A stretch of 64,000 bases of DNA from positions 22,205-86,204 of the forward strand of contig CACRXP010001323.1 of the NCBI GenBank assembly GCA_902702965.1. The letters run 5' to 3'. A program made the translations under genes and the position numbers. Below the pieces are notes generated by a model. The model did no database searches. It was not told where the DNA came from and was given only the letters and a program-made list of their open reading frames with translations. Origin of the DNA: Spirometra erinaceieuropaei. Taxonomy: Eukaryota; Platyhelminthes; Cestoda; Diphyllobothriidea; Diphyllobothriidae. Positions within the stretch are counted from its first letter, which is position 1; each line of letters opens with the position of its first letter. Below, in pieces: positions 12,066 to 23,949 of the stretch.

Positions 12066-12365
12066 ACACCACAAAACAGCCTAAGAATGTTTATAGTGAA
12101 CGGGAGCCATGTTGTACCCTTTACAAGAAATACTGGTAAACGCACAGACGCAAAGCTGCTTAAATGGACTCCCCACGGTTATGAAAAATCCCACAAAACA
12201 ATTCTTAAATCCAAAACAAACCCTTTTTCGAAAATATACTTTGAATTTGGCGTTATTCGTTTTGAAATGAGTACACGAAACGATCTTTCATGCACATATT
12301 CTATAAAGCACATGTATGAGTCCATAGGACTACCGGAAATAAGTTTGAAAACACATACTATTTAG
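12066..12365 (+). CDS. exon-like frame, first of two related units
   Basis: The frame is open for 100 codons, with ATG at 12087 and stop TAG at 12363. A possible acceptor (CACAAAACAG) precedes it. It encodes a basic, non-hydrophobic segment. Near its end are NPFSKIYFEFG and, later, HMYESIGLPEIS. The unit at 12444-12638 has NPTQVLYFGRK and NTYQSVGFPKIA at matching spacing. This suggests a repeated protein motif, NPxxx(I/L)YF...Y(E/Q)S(I/V)G(L/F)P(E/K)I. No transposon hallmark is present. The function is unknown. Confidence 0.35.
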   Translation, partial: TPQNSLRMFIVNGSHVVPFTRNTGKRTDAKLLKWTPHGYEKSHKTILKSKTNPFSKIYFEFGVIRFEMSTRNDLSCTYSIKHMYESIGLPEISLKTHTI

Positions 12366-12443
12366 GGAGACTTTTTAGTGAGTCTTACTTCTTCGGCCGG
12401 CCGGTAGAGAGCACGTTTAAAGTCAGGCGACATGATGAGATAG

Positions 12444-12638
12444 AAATATTTTGGGACCACTCTGCACGACAACCAGTATTGCAACCCCACTCAAGTACTT
12501 TATTTTGGCCGCAAAGACCCTCCAGGATGTTATTTAGCACGGCCACACGGTCTTATTTTTAAAAACACGTACCAGTCAGTTGGCTTCCCGAAGATAGCGT
12601 GCTCCGATATGTGTCACGAACAGAACAACACTTACTAA
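12444..12638 (+). CDS. exon-like frame, second related unit
   Basis: 64 open codons between TAG 12441 and TAA 12636, with no ATG start, so it would have to be an internal or terminal exon. It contains NPTQVLYFGRK, ARPHGLIFK and NTYQSVGFPKI, paralleling the first unit at 12066-12365. A frame preserved over two related units 80 bp apart argues against chance, but expression is unproven. Confidence 0.33.
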   Translation, partial: KYFGTTLHDNQYCNPTQVLYFGRKDPPGCYLARPHGLIFKNTYQSVGFPKIACSDMCHEQNNTY

Positions 12639-12879
12639 ATCTGATTTGACCAAGTTATCACAAAGCCCGCCGACACAGGTGAGCTTACATTGACAGAGCA
12701 CTTATTCAAGCTTCTTCTCTTCTTACTCAGTCAATCATGAAACTCTGCAGGACCGTCGGTGCACGGTCTCGATTGTATGTGTCGCCATTTCCCTGTTTTT
12801 GGTTTGTGCTTCTCGGCAGTGACATTCGACTGCGGATTTCGCACTTTTTCCTACCAAATTCTTTAAGCTGTGATAGTTC

Positions 12880-13340
12880 AGTCGGTGTTCAACCGTATTC
12901 AGTAATACGGTGCCGCATGAGAGTTTGTAGCTGAAACCTCATCTTGGACATGACCAGTCGGCACTCCCTCTTAGGGGCATGGGATGTGTCAACGTGGACG
13001 TTGAAGTGACCGAAGATAATCAATTTGTTCAGTACAGTCGTTAGGAGGAAGTGCAGGTCTTCGCAAAACCTCTGCAAGACGTCACTCGTGTCGGTCTTTG
13101 GGTTGGCGAAGGCACCAACGACAGTGTCGGCGTTGTTCATTCGGAGTGGCAGCTACATGATCATCTTTTGATAATTTACGACCGTCCACGACGTCTTTCT
13201 CAAAAACGAATTTCTCTCCGGGGTCTTGTTCTTGTGTTTCTGGACGTCCGATCGGCAGAAATGTGCATCCGACATGCGGCCACCCAATCGGATAGACGAG
13301 TCTGGACTGACGGAACAGCCGTAACATGGGTATCATCCAA
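12880..13340 (-). pseudogene. RTE-clade LINE endonuclease fragment, internally deleted
   Basis: Minus-strand translation gives GCTFLPIGRPETQEQDPG, then frameshifted parts and EDLHFLLTTVLNKLI, then IFGHFNVHV. These are equivalent to [27 protein letters not shown] and LGDFNARV in the RTE at 60.7-61.2 kb. The catalytic Asp of the GDFN tract is His here. The sequence then jumps to CRLVMSKMRFQLQ, so about 100 residues are missing. It is an old, dead copy. Confidence 0.7.
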
Positions 13341-14665
13341 AACATTCCGTTCATCCCCACGAAACTACGGGCACAATCTGATATATTTGAACTTCATGGT
13401 GATATTTCGGTCGTCGATTTCGACGGTGTCCACGGTTTGCTCCACAGTAGAATGAGTGCAGGGGTGGTAAATAACGGGGCATTTGTTTGTAATAGCAGCA
13501 GACTTGCGTTGTATCCAATGCACACTCCCCTCTTCTGCCACCGGGGTCTGATGCCAAAACTGCGTCAAGAGGATCGGATGCGGGATCGGGTGCAAGAGCT
13601 GACAGAGCTGGAGAGCTCGACTGAGCGTGACACACACACACGACCTGGTCCCCACGCATCACACAAGCATTTCAAAACAAAAGCCGTGGCCGGCCCGGAT
13701 CTTATATGCATAGAGGCTACATTAAATGGACGTCATTTCAACCCAAGTTTGAGTCTACCAGTCGACCACCCAACGTGCAAACACACGCTGTGCGGATTGC
13801 GAGGTCTGGCTAAACAAGGCAGTTGGCAACATTTGAAACCACGGCTATTAGTGTACCGTAATATATTTAGGTGCGTCAGATTGTTTATAGTGGAGTTATA
13901 CGCTGAGAGCCGACCTCACTCTCTCTTTCCCCTCCCGAACATCAGTCGATTGTCACGGGTGATCAATCACCTGAGGCGGGTGGCAGAACTAAAAAATCAG
14001 CCCGTTTTTATGCCTGTTAAATAGACGGCCGGACTGGGTTTAGGACGCACGCACGTAACAGCCATGTGTTCTAAACAGTGGACCCATACTTGTGACTTGC
14101 GAGTGCATTAGACTGCAGTGAAATGGACATGGGCTACCCCTATCGCAGAACAACCAGATGTGAACTCGAATGCGGGGACTTACAAGGTTGAGCAGTTCAC
14201 ATACACCTGCCGCACATGGGCTAATCCCCATCAAGTGTACCCAGGCCCGACGTCGGATGCGTTGGGCCCACATCATTGAGAGTGTCTCAGGGGGTCCACA
14301 ACCATGAGAAAGCCTGATATGCCCGTCAGTTGGCGGTCCCCCAAGTCATAACGTTCACCGTGCTGTGATAGATTCATGCACATCATGTTGTTTATGGCGT
14401 TGGATGTGCTAATACGCCGCGGAGATGGATGTCCCCGACTCGGCCTAAATCTTCTCCTCCTTTTTCCATGCTCCAGTCCACTATTCAAGTCTGCCATCCA
14501 TCTGGTCCTACGATTATGTGCGTTAGCCGACCCGACCTGCGTCCATGTTCGGCAGCAATTATCGACTCGTCTGGATTCTCTGTGGCCCGATTAACTCATG
14601 GTGTAAGCCAATCTGGTCGCAGTTTTGGTTCAGACCGTCTACAGCGTGACACGTTATGGGGGCGG

Positions 14666-14697
<32 letters not shown>

Positions 14698-15450
14698 CAG
14701 TTCGACCATCGATTTCGACGATGTCCACCGTGTGCCCCACAGACTGCATTGTGGGAGCAGGGACGGTGACTTACGCAGGGGTTTATAGTGCCAGTAGACT
14801 TGCGTAGCATCTACCTACACTCTCTCCTCCTCCCCCGCCTAAGCCCGGTGTCAAGACCACGTCAAGAAGACCAGAGACGGGGGAGGCCGCAGGTGGATGG
14901 CTCGGACGGAATCTCGCCTTGGCGCTCCACTCCGCACCCCCTCGTCCACACACAAATGACCAGGATTTTGACCACAAAGCAATGGGGTGATGGCAGTGGT
15001 CCAGTTGTGCGACGACTTCCGACAACAGGGTCCGCCAGCGACCCCGCAAATGTTGGCATTTGTTATTGCGCACAGATAACGCCTGCCAGAGTCCGATGTG
15101 GCCCCCGTGTTGGTCCAGCGCATCTAACACGTGGCCCGTTCTGAGGTCACAACACACATACACACAGTTCAATGGTCGTGGTCGACGATACTCACCGTTT
15201 GCTCCAGAGCAAGGCGAGAACAGTCATGGTGAGATGTGCGTAAATTTTGGTAGTTAAATTGCACTCTATCTACCGCCCTTTCTCCTCCTCACGCGGCCTG
15301 AGCCCGGTGTCAAGACATTGTCAAGATGACCGAAGGTGGGAAAGGGCGCAGGTACACACACACACATGCACACCTATTTCCCTACTAAAACAGCCCAGTT
15401 TCCTTCTCAGACCTAATTTTTTAGCGCATTTGTAAGTTGGTTCAAGTCCC
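13341..15450. repeat. cluster of CA-rich interspersed repeats
   Basis: At least three diverged units: near 13400-13640, 14580-14990 and 15150-15380. Each has a TCGATTTCGACG(A/G)TGTCCACxGT-like tract (more decayed in the third), CTCCACAG or similar, CCCGGTGTCAAGAC..GTCAAGA in the second and third units, and an attached CA microsatellite (13628-13641, 14669-14696, 15353-15366). Long open frames on both strands here (for example 13326-14024) change identity across the unit boundaries and are treated as chance. Confidence 0.6.
14669..14696. repeat. (CA)14 microsatellite
   Basis: An uninterrupted CA dinucleotide run inside the CA-rich repeat cluster. Confidence 0.97.
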
Positions 15451-16162
15451 CGTCTGTGGACGCAGTTGGTCTGTATTGATGTTCGGCTTATTATAGGTGC
15501 AGACTACTAAAATAAGCCCACACGGAGCCACTGACTCACTAAACCATACAGACTAAAAACAGGCAACCCACTAGCAGGTCCGATTCCACCTACTCGGGAT
15601 AGCATAGAGGGGGGTTCAAAACAGTTGCGGGAAGAGTGATATAGCTGGGAGACTCCCTGATGTGCCGAACCCCTAGCAGTCGCGTAATTCAACGACAGGA
15701 TATTGTCAAAGCATGTGTCGGAACTTTTAGCTATAGCATGTTATGCCAGTATCGTAAATCAAGCAACACGTGATGCAAGTTTGATTTGAATTCACCCTGC
15801 TGTTATTCGGTAAATAATTGAGGCTATCTGGCCTCGTGGGCGTGGGTTGTTTACGCGGTGTATCCCTACTGACATTTTAGAATAAGGACATTTTTTCTTA
15901 CATTTTAGTATGGCCTAGAGGGGGAGAGAGGAGTAAGATGTGTTTATGTAACCGTACCCGATCGACACAATACTGTTGAGCTATTTAATTATTTTGAGTT
16001 GATGTGATTACGTTTGCATGGTGTTGCTGTGCGCTGCGGTGTGTGTTCTGTTGGCGGCCTTGTTTCTTTGATGCTGTGTCAACATTTTCGGCTCAATGCC
16101 GGTGGTCCTTCTCGACTTTCGGCCTGTCGTTTCCTTCTAACTTCCGCTTTGGATGTTTCAGA
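15451..16162. other. no recognised gene
   Basis: AT-rich DNA with short frames only. 15510-15690 may be part of an unnamed repeat. Confidence 0.4.
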
Positions 16163-16308
16163 GTTAGGGTTTAGGGCTGCGGTTAAGGGCCAGGGTTAAA
16201 GGGTTAGGGTTGGAGGTTAGGCTAGGGGCTTTGGTTAGGGGGTTAGAGTTGAGATTTGGGGTTAGGGTTAGGGGTTAGGGTTAGGTGTTAGGACTAGGGG
16301 TTGGGGCA
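16163..16308. repeat. degenerate interstitial telomere-like tract (TTAGGG)
   Basis: GTTAGGGTTTAGGG, AAAGGGTTAGGGTTGGAGG and GGGGTTAGGGTTAGGGG occur with many variants. TTAGGG is the usual animal telomere unit, including in flatworms. The tract is too mutated and too internal to be an active telomere. Confidence 0.8.
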
Positions 16309-18827
16309 CGTATTTTTCAACCACCCAAAATACAACCACACATTCCCATTAGCTTTTGATTTTCTATACAATTCCTTGACGTTTTTACCTGTGCGTCCTC
16401 AAGCCCCTCCTGTAAAAAACTCTATTACCACCGGTCCCGTATTATAGGTGGCTGGAGGTTGTTTGCCTCAGATGGGGCTACATAACCACATCTGACCGAG
16501 GGAGGCAAATGCAGAGTTAAATGTGAACTGCTAAGAGGTCTCAAAGTTACCTGTTAGTCTAACTTTCCCTCCTCTTTCCATAAGTTGCAGTCACACCTGT
16601 CGTATAGAGTGCTGAAGAATTAGGTTACACGTAAACATTTCAGACAAAAGACGATGAGGGACACGCAGAGGCATGTGGTTGTGCTTTTGGCTATCGTGCT
16701 GTCCTTGTGGACTTCAACATTCTCAGCAGATTCTAGACTCATACTGAGAAAGCACAGATGTAATCACATTCAGTAATGACATGCTGCTTGAAACCAGACT
16801 GGAGTTCATGTCCACGGCAGGTTGACAACGTCTAGACGAACAGACATGCCCGCAGTTGGTCTCTGCTGGGAGGTTTGTTAGCTGTGAAATCCGACGTGGG
16901 CGCATCTAGATGGATCACATGGCGGACCGACGGTCATCTCCGAAAATAGTCTTTAACTGTTGTCTCGTTGTTTAAAGCCACTGACCTCCCGGCCTATAAG
17001 AATTCATTTAGATTTAACGAAATTTCTGTTGTTTGCATAACAGTCATTGCCTTTTTCCAAAAATCTGATCATAATCTGCCCACCTTAATTGTCAACTGTT
17101 GGAATCGTTGACAATTTTATGAATCCATCTTAACATTATGGAAGCCTGATGTACAAAGACATGTCGTCGACACGTCCGGACAGATCGAAGATCCCAATCC
17201 TCTGTTAAGTGGGAGATGGAATAATGTTTGATCTGATCCGAGCACGTAGAAAAAGCGTGATTCGTGCCGGAGTAATTTTAAGCCAAGATTTCTGGTCTTT
17301 TAGTGTTGACGAGGTGTGTCAAACTGATATAAATCCGAATGATATTTTTTGTTACGCTAAAATCTTCGGTGTCATTTAGTGTTAGATGAGTGGGCTTGCA
17401 ACACTCCCGAACTCGTCAAAGCTGACAGAGAAACACGATTCTTCTAAAAAATGCTCATACTATTTTTTAAAAGCCCTAAAAACTCTAAACGCTTAAGAAT
17501 AAGACTTCATGTGAGTTCTGTGGAATATTTCCTATCTTACTGACATTTACATAGGATTGCTGATACTTTTTTGGATAAAGCGGGGATCTGCGAGTTTGCT
17601 TTGCTAAGCGCATCGGTAAAAGGACTACGGAGTTAGTTATTGCTGTGTCTGATGTTAGCTTCGGGAATGGATCTGCGACGACATGCGAATGCGGTTCCTC
17701 CTCCAGCGATCGTGATTACGATCCCACCGGGTATAAGGTCATGTGCATGGTTGCCCGGTCGTCCTCCTTCTTCTGACCCGTTCATTTCTTCATTGGGTAA
17801 AATCCTGGTTAATCGCTTGTTTGCTGTGGACCGGGAAGTGTGTTGGCACGCCTAGTTGCGGACCCGGCCGTGCCAGCCACGTACGTCCTCCCCCGCCTCC
17901 AGTTTTTCTGACCGTGTCTGGACACTGGGCTCAGGTGGAGGAGGATGAGGAGGAGCGAATGCGTAGCTGCTGTGCAAGCCTACTACCACTTTAAACTAAT
18001 TCGCACGCAAAGCACCATGCCGGTTTTATCTTACTGTGGAGCACACGGTGGGCGTCGTCGGCAAGGACAGTCGAACTGTCGCTTTTCCTTCGACTGAAAG
18101 GATAGTTTCCAGATCATGTGGTGTTTAACATGTAATCCCTTTACAGTGAACATCATTCCGCCATGTAACGCGCTTGTTCTTTCACTGTGGGCCTCTTCTC
18201 GGGTTAGAATATTTTAATAAAAATCTGGTTCGGCTATTTCCACTTTATCTACGCAATCATAGTCGGCACGGTTATCGACCCCTGCTGTAATCTTTTACTG
18301 CACGTCAACTAATGCACAAGGCGTAAGTCAGTATTAGTTTAATTTTAAGGTCAGGGTTATGGTTGCAGTTGATGTTAAGGCAAGGTTGGGGCTAGATTGA
18401 GACTAAGTTGGAGTTCCGTTAGGACACGGAAGTATGTTATCGTCCTGGAATTTAGCATAAAGTCAGCTATTTTACTGAAGCCTCCTGTTCCTATGCCCTA
18501 TCATTTATTTACTTACGATCTTTATTGAAGTTAGCAGCTGATTATCTAACATGCGATTCACCCTAAGATTTGACCTAATACACTGCGCTCGTCGACATGC
18601 ACAATCATGTTGACTGGATCACTCTGCATGTGATGACTGGCTCTGACTTGAAATGTACAGCAATAAGTCTATCCTTCCAAATGATCTATCTTAATGTTTT
18701 TAGTGCGAAGTTTTGCTTTGGAGATTGGTCTAATTCTGAAATATGAAGTGAAAAGTGAAGTGTGTTTTTGTTAAATAAGACCTTTTTGACCCAAAAATGC
18801 TCGTTATTCGTAAATCTGTTCAAAATA
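16309..18827. other. AT-rich DNA, one further CA-type repeat piece
   Basis: No gene recognised. About 17860-18060 resembles the CA-rich repeat (CCTCCCCCGCCTC, GACACTGGGCTCAGGTGG, GTGGAGCACACGGTGGGCG). Weak GGTTA-like matter lies at 18340-18420. Small frames at 17640-17994 overlap this repeat. Confidence 0.45.
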
Positions 18828-19868
18828 CAGTAGATGCGCAGTGCCGTACAATGTCAACCGAAGTCTGAAATGTACCGGGAAGGAACGATCCCATGAAATT
18901 TTTAACCGGAATTCTGAAATGCGTTTTCGATTGAGAAGGATTACTTCAGCGCGGTGGCAAAACCGATTATCTTGCGACATGATCCTACAATATGTCAGAC
19001 TCGGCAGGGTGTCAGCTTTTGAATAGACTGCTTTTCAATTTCCTGTAGAAGGCGTACTCTGTAAGAAGCGTTTTTTTAAGTGGCATGCATTTTCACAATG
19101 ATTTTTGACAGTCTCGCAAATTTAAACATATTTTACAGAAATCACAAACAAAAATGTGTTTTCTTTTAGTCATTGGATAAAGAATGACGTCTTCTGTGCA
19201 TTTTATGCTCGAAAAAGGAGTGTAATTAGGTTTTAAAAAATTCTTCTGATTCCCAACTAATTTTGAGCCTGATCAGTCGTTGCAGTAGCGCTCAGTAATT
19301 TCAATCTACGAGACGTTTGCACTCCGCGTAGAGAAAGTGACCTATTCTTCTGCGTCTTTAAAAATGATACCATGTAGAGTCCATAAAATTTTGCAATGGA
19401 TGCGGGTTGTGTTGTACATTTCATGAGGAACAGTGGTTAACGGATAGGTTCGACGCTGTATGAACGGACATTGCACGGTCTTAAAAAATATCCTGTTTAG
19501 AATTTTTTAAAGCCTAATTATACTCCTTTTTCGAGTCGAAAACATAAAGCGAACGTTATTCTCTATTCAACGACTGAAGGAAAGCACATTTGTGTTTATG
19601 GTTTCTAAAAAATATATTTAAATTTACAAGACCATCAAAAATCAATGGGAAACATGCATGCCACTTAAGTAGTCATTCGTTACAGAGTGCGCTTTCTACA
19701 GGAGATCGAAAAGCAGTGAATTCAAAAGCTGAAATTTTGTCGAGTCTGAAATATTATAGAATTATTTCCCAAGATAATCACTTCTTTATCCGCGCCTAAG
19801 TAATCTTTCCTAATCGAAAACGCATTGCCGAATTCCAGTCAGCATTTCATGAGATCGGTCACTCACTG
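18828..19868. mobile_element. fold-back element, copy D (TA-flanked)
   Basis: Begins CAGTAGATGCGCAG after TA (18826-18827) and ends ACTCACTG before TA (19869-19870). The arms are complementary (AAATGCGTTTTCGATTGAG against TAATCGAAAACGCATTGC). The left end has an extra internal partial duplication (18841-18910). The loop at about 19240-19470 is in the same orientation as in copies B and I. It is non-coding. Confidence 0.82.
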
Positions 19869-19879
19869 TACATCTTATT

Positions 19880-21350
19880 AGAAAAAGAATTTAAGCATGG
19901 GCTTAAGACTGCCCATTTTGTGGCATAATCACAAGATACTTCGGACAGGTTAGGATGCCGGCTTTTGGACGAGCTTACCTCCGGCCGCCTACAAAAGCTG
20001 TACTCTGTAGTAATTTACTAATTGTGCAGTAAGAATTCATCCTTTTGACTATCGACCTCCTTATACATTCAGATATATTTTACTAAAAACATGAAAATAA
20101 ATATTTTATTGTGCTCAATAAGTGGCAAATTGCGTCCTCAGATTTCATACTTAAAGTGCGTTTTTGGGTTTCGAATAAACGTCTCACTTTCTGAATAATT
20201 CTGAACCTGACCAGCCTGCCCTTGCCCTCATTGTTACCAGACTGCAAGCTTTATGCCTTTTCTGTAAGGAGAATCACGCACTTATACATGCTATAAAGGA
20301 TACGTCATATAGGACGCATACAATGTTGCAGTAGATATGGATCATGTTATATATCTCACAAGCAGCATTCATTCTAAAATGTTATTGATTCGAAAAAATA
20401 CTTAAATGGGACTATAATATCAATTGTCGTGCAGCAAAACCTCAATGCCCTTAGCCACGTCATGATGTCATCTATTGAATGAGCTTCTTTTTGAGCGTCT
20501 TTAAAAATCACACCCCGAACGGAATGATTACTCAAATGGTATGCATTTTTCAATCATTTTTGGATGTCTTTATAAATTACGGTGTATTTATCGGGAACAC
20601 GAACAAAAACATATTTTCTTGTATTCATTTTGTATACAATTAAATTATCGTAGAATTTCATACTCGGAGAAAGAATATTCTTCAATTTTGGGAATTTTTT
20701 AAATTCATAAATAGTTTTTAACAGAACCTGAAATTACGTTTGCATTCAGGGTTCGCTGACTGCATTATGTATATATTCACTCGAAGGAAAGTCCCACACT
20801 TCTTTATTTTATTCCGCGTGAATCATATAGGACGCGTAAGATTGTGTACTGGGTGTGGGTCACATGGTATAATTACTAAACAGAATTAATAAAATTGTGG
20901 ACATGATGCTGCATGACAGGACAGATAGTAGTCTTTAAAAGTTTCATAAGCAGGAACATATGATGGCAAAAATTATTCTTTCCTTAAGTGCAAAATTTAA
21001 AGACGCAATTTGCAAATAAACAGAAGAAAAAATATTTCTCATGTTTTCCACATAAAGCATGTACAGTACCTGTGCTAACTCATGAAATGTCACGAATTAA
21101 CACAGGTTAACGCCTTTAACGCAAAATCGGTAAACACTACGGCTCCCAAAGTCTGATAGCGGAAAATAAACGATGTAAATGCATAGGAACATCGAAAATC
21201 AAAAGGGATAAAGCCATACCGCATAAGCTGTCATTTTTCATATGGTGAAGTTCTTTGCAAGCGGCCTAGAAGAGGCCTGTTTGAAGGCCGACATCCAAAC
21301 CTGACTGAAATATCCTGTGGTCATGTTTCGGGTGAACCTACCTTAGCATT
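19880..21350. mobile_element. cluster of decayed fold-back elements
   Basis: Recognisable arm pieces (20010-20110, 20390-20640, 21190-21350), loop pieces (20200-20340, 20700-20880) and a fresh-looking end TACAGTACCTGTGCTAACTC at 21064. The order of arms and loops fits overlapping or nested insertions that were later truncated. Confidence 0.6.
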
Positions 21351-21395
21351 CTTCTCGGCTAAATCGCAGCTGGTAGCCAGGAATGGTTAAACGGA

Positions 21396-21660
21396 CGGCG
21401 ACCTTAACCCTAACCCTAATCCCAAACTTAAACGTTAACTGTTAACTCTAACGACAACCCTAACCCTAACCGAAATCGTAAACGTAACCGTAGCCCTTAG
21501 ATATAGCCATAACTGAAAAACCTAACCGTAATACTAAAACCTAATCGTACGTTCAAACCCTAACCGAAACCCGAAAATCTAAGCCTGAAAGCATTACCCT
21601 AAACCGAAAATCGGAAACCATTAACCGGTACCCTAATCCTAACCTTAAACGTACCACGGA
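21396..21660. repeat. degenerate telomere-like tract (CCCTAA)
   Basis: CTAACCCTAATCCC, CAACCCTAACCCTAACCG and many AACCxTAA variants over about 260 bp, in the opposite orientation to the tract at 16.2 kb. A nearby C run (21720-21728) breaks the local sequence. Confidence 0.75.
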
Positions 21661-21828
21661 AGCCAAATGGGTCATATGTGATTATGGAGTCCCACAAAAT
21701 AGCCCCAACAAACAAATTCCCCCCCCCCACCTCTAATACGGGGCTTGGCTACCAACTGCGATCTAGCCTTCTTTTCTAATCAAAAGCACATTTCATATTT
21801 TCGGCTATTATTTCGCGAGAAAACACAT

Positions 21829-22172
21829 CTACTTATGTACTAGACTAAGTACAAAGTGCTCGCATTCACTGTAAAAAAGGATGGTGAACTTCATTATCGT
21901 CACGAGTTTTCTGCCCTTCAGATGATATGCATTGTTTAGAAGATGTTGCGTCTTATTGTGCGCTGGGGTTGAATAAATCACCACAAGCCACACAAAAATG
22001 ACACAAATGAAAAGTCTAACTGCCACTTGTTTAGGGGTATGCTGAAAACCCAGAGCGATGCTCTCTTGCGAACTGTAACCAAAGAAGCGATACAAACGGC
22101 CTGAAAACAGATCAGCGTCCGTAGACGTTGCGAAGAGAAAGGAACAAGCTGCATACTTTTAGCATCAGCCAC
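21829..22172 (-). other. possible exon(s) with a membrane span, unresolved
   Basis: A minus-strand frame (22095 to 21829) contains a hydrophobic stretch VAVRLFICVIFVWLVVIYS. Two good acceptor-like sites (CTGATCTGTTTTCAG and CTCTGGGTTTTCAG) lie in the 5' half. An ATG near 22167 opens a short signal-like MWLMLKVCSLFLSL frame. I cannot fix a single exon structure. It lies in the same non-repetitive interval as the membrane-protein gene at 24692-23950. Confidence 0.25.
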
Positions 22173-23497
22173 ATTAATCGTCAGCGGAATTCGAGAAGTG
22201 GCTGTTCGCTAAATGGTTTCGAATCGTTGTGTTTGTGGCTCTCACCTACAACGTTAAACTGTCATTAACTACACAGTAAAAGCTGAAAAATTTCTCCGTA
22301 ATGCCACCTGTGCGTTCAGTCAAAAAGAACACGACTTAAACCCCCGATCTGATAGGACGTTTAAGCATAGAACGTAGTTAGTTTCGTGCCCAATATCTAT
22401 AGCGTGGGTCAACTGGCGGTAAAAAACCGGCATGCACTAAAATATCGATGACATTACCTTACCTAAGCACATCCATTAGGACTCACACTTAGGTTTCTGT
22501 TTAAAGTTCCGCTGGTTAAAACTACTTCCATGGTGATTTGAGCGGATAGTCGACTGCCTGAACTAGGCTAAAAATATGCGTCAAAAATCTGGCGAAATAG
22601 AACGACATGATGGCAAGAACGCGGGACAGTAACGCAAATATTCGACACTAAATTCCGTATTTTGGAAGGCTTTATTCCTGCACTTCTATGACACGTCTTT
22701 TTGAGCCAAAGCAAGACGCCCCCTGAATGACTATTTATCGAAACTTGCTTTGAGGACGAATGCAACACCTCTGGTGTATCCTCGTGCCAGTAGGTAATCT
22801 CGTCGTTAAGTTCGTGATACAGGTTCCTGACAAATCCCGGACAACCAAATTTGTGAGATCTAAACCGTCTAAAGACGTAAAATGCCGCAGTCAGTTATTT
22901 ATTATCGAACGAGCATGTGTGAGACTGCGCCGTAAGTGACGACTATACTCATCGAATAAACAGGTCAATCAAGGAAACGTGCCAACAGAAACATTTATGT
23001 ATTCTTTAACTTCACACAAAACCTTAAATCTGAGCTTGCAAATGTGAGACGGACTAAAACTTGTACTGCGGGGTGTGGTTTCGTTTTTCGGTTGATATGT
23101 TCGATGGGATTTGAGTGCTGCGCTCATAGTCCTGAGGGAAACGCAGTTCAGAAGTAAATATCACCAATATCATCGTAAATGATTTCTGTGAAAGCTTGAG
23201 AAAAATATATCGGCCAAAATGATCGTTTTCTAAACCGCTAAGGTCGAAAATTCGTGTGGTAAGCCGGATTACGAAATTTGGCGGTGGATAATTGAGAAAA
23301 ATTGCGTGATATGTCGGCTACCAAGGTCATAGGTCTTGTAAAATTTACGTTTATTGATGTCTAAGGATTGAAGAACGCAGTTCACGGGGATTCCATCATG
23401 ACTTGATGTCCCGTTCATGATGCCTTCTTAGGTAATAGCACAGCCATTAACAGTTCATAATTGATGCATTTCACAAACCTGCACCAGAGAAAGAAGA
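22173..23497. other. no recognised gene
   Basis: AT-rich, probably host intergenic DNA. A TTG-started frame (22768-22568, minus) has no known motif. Confidence 0.4.
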
Positions 23498-23686
23498 ATG
23501 GCAGATCCTAACGCACTTGTTGTCACCGCGCAGTTTCAAATCGAACTCAGGCGCTTTCTAGTACACAGTCTAGAGTTCTTACCGGACACCAATCGACCGT
23601 GTTATATTACGCGAGTATGCGAAAGTGAGCGGATATTTTCGAGGCACATTCAAGACACTTATTGGACAAGTAGCAGACCCCTTTAA
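23498..23686 (+). CDS. hypothetical 62-residue protein or first exon
   Basis: ATG in good context (AAGAATGG), frame MADPNALVVTAQFQIELRRF..., stop TAA at 23684. There is no signal peptide or membrane span and I do not recognise it. It is convergent with the spliced minus-strand gene ending at 23950. I see no AATAAA shortly downstream, so it may be a first exon or non-coding. Confidence 0.3.
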   Translation: MADPNALVVTAQFQIELRRFLVHSLEFLPDTNRPCYITRVCESERIFSRHIQDTYWTSSRPL

Positions 23687-23831
23687 ATCATTCTTCTCCG
23701 CTTAAAGGTCTACTGTTCCGCCTCTAACCTAACATCAGGTCCTATACCACCTCATTTTATTTCAACCATTATGTGCTTGTTTTATTTGGGATGAAGAATG
23801 AGTAAACCTTTCCCACCCATGTGTTCAGAAC

Positions 23832-23837
23832 TTTATT
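23832..23837 (-). promoter_or_regulatory. probable poly(A) signal of the 85-residue membrane protein gene
   Basis: AATAAA on the minus strand, about 113 nt past the stop at 23950. A second AATAAA lies about 55 nt further on. Confidence 0.5.
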
Positions 23838-23949
23838 TCAGAACATGCACACCCTTTTCCTTTAAATAATATGAGCGCTTATCTTATGATCATATGGACG
23901 CTGAGCTTGCGGAAGAGTGCACTGAACGTTCTTCGTTTGATCAAAGAAG

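Noticed and set aside
13326..14024. 232-codon plus-strand frame
   Set aside because: Starts in the antisense of an RTE fragment and runs through CA-rich repeat DNA; the composition changes along it, so it is a chance frame.
14783..15172. 129-codon minus-strand frame in the CA-rich cluster
   Set aside because: Lies wholly in an interspersed repeat, with no motif and no conserved frame between units.
15430..15465. GGTTCAAGTCC resembling a tRNA B box
   Set aside because: No A box, acceptor stem or cloverleaf could be drawn around it.
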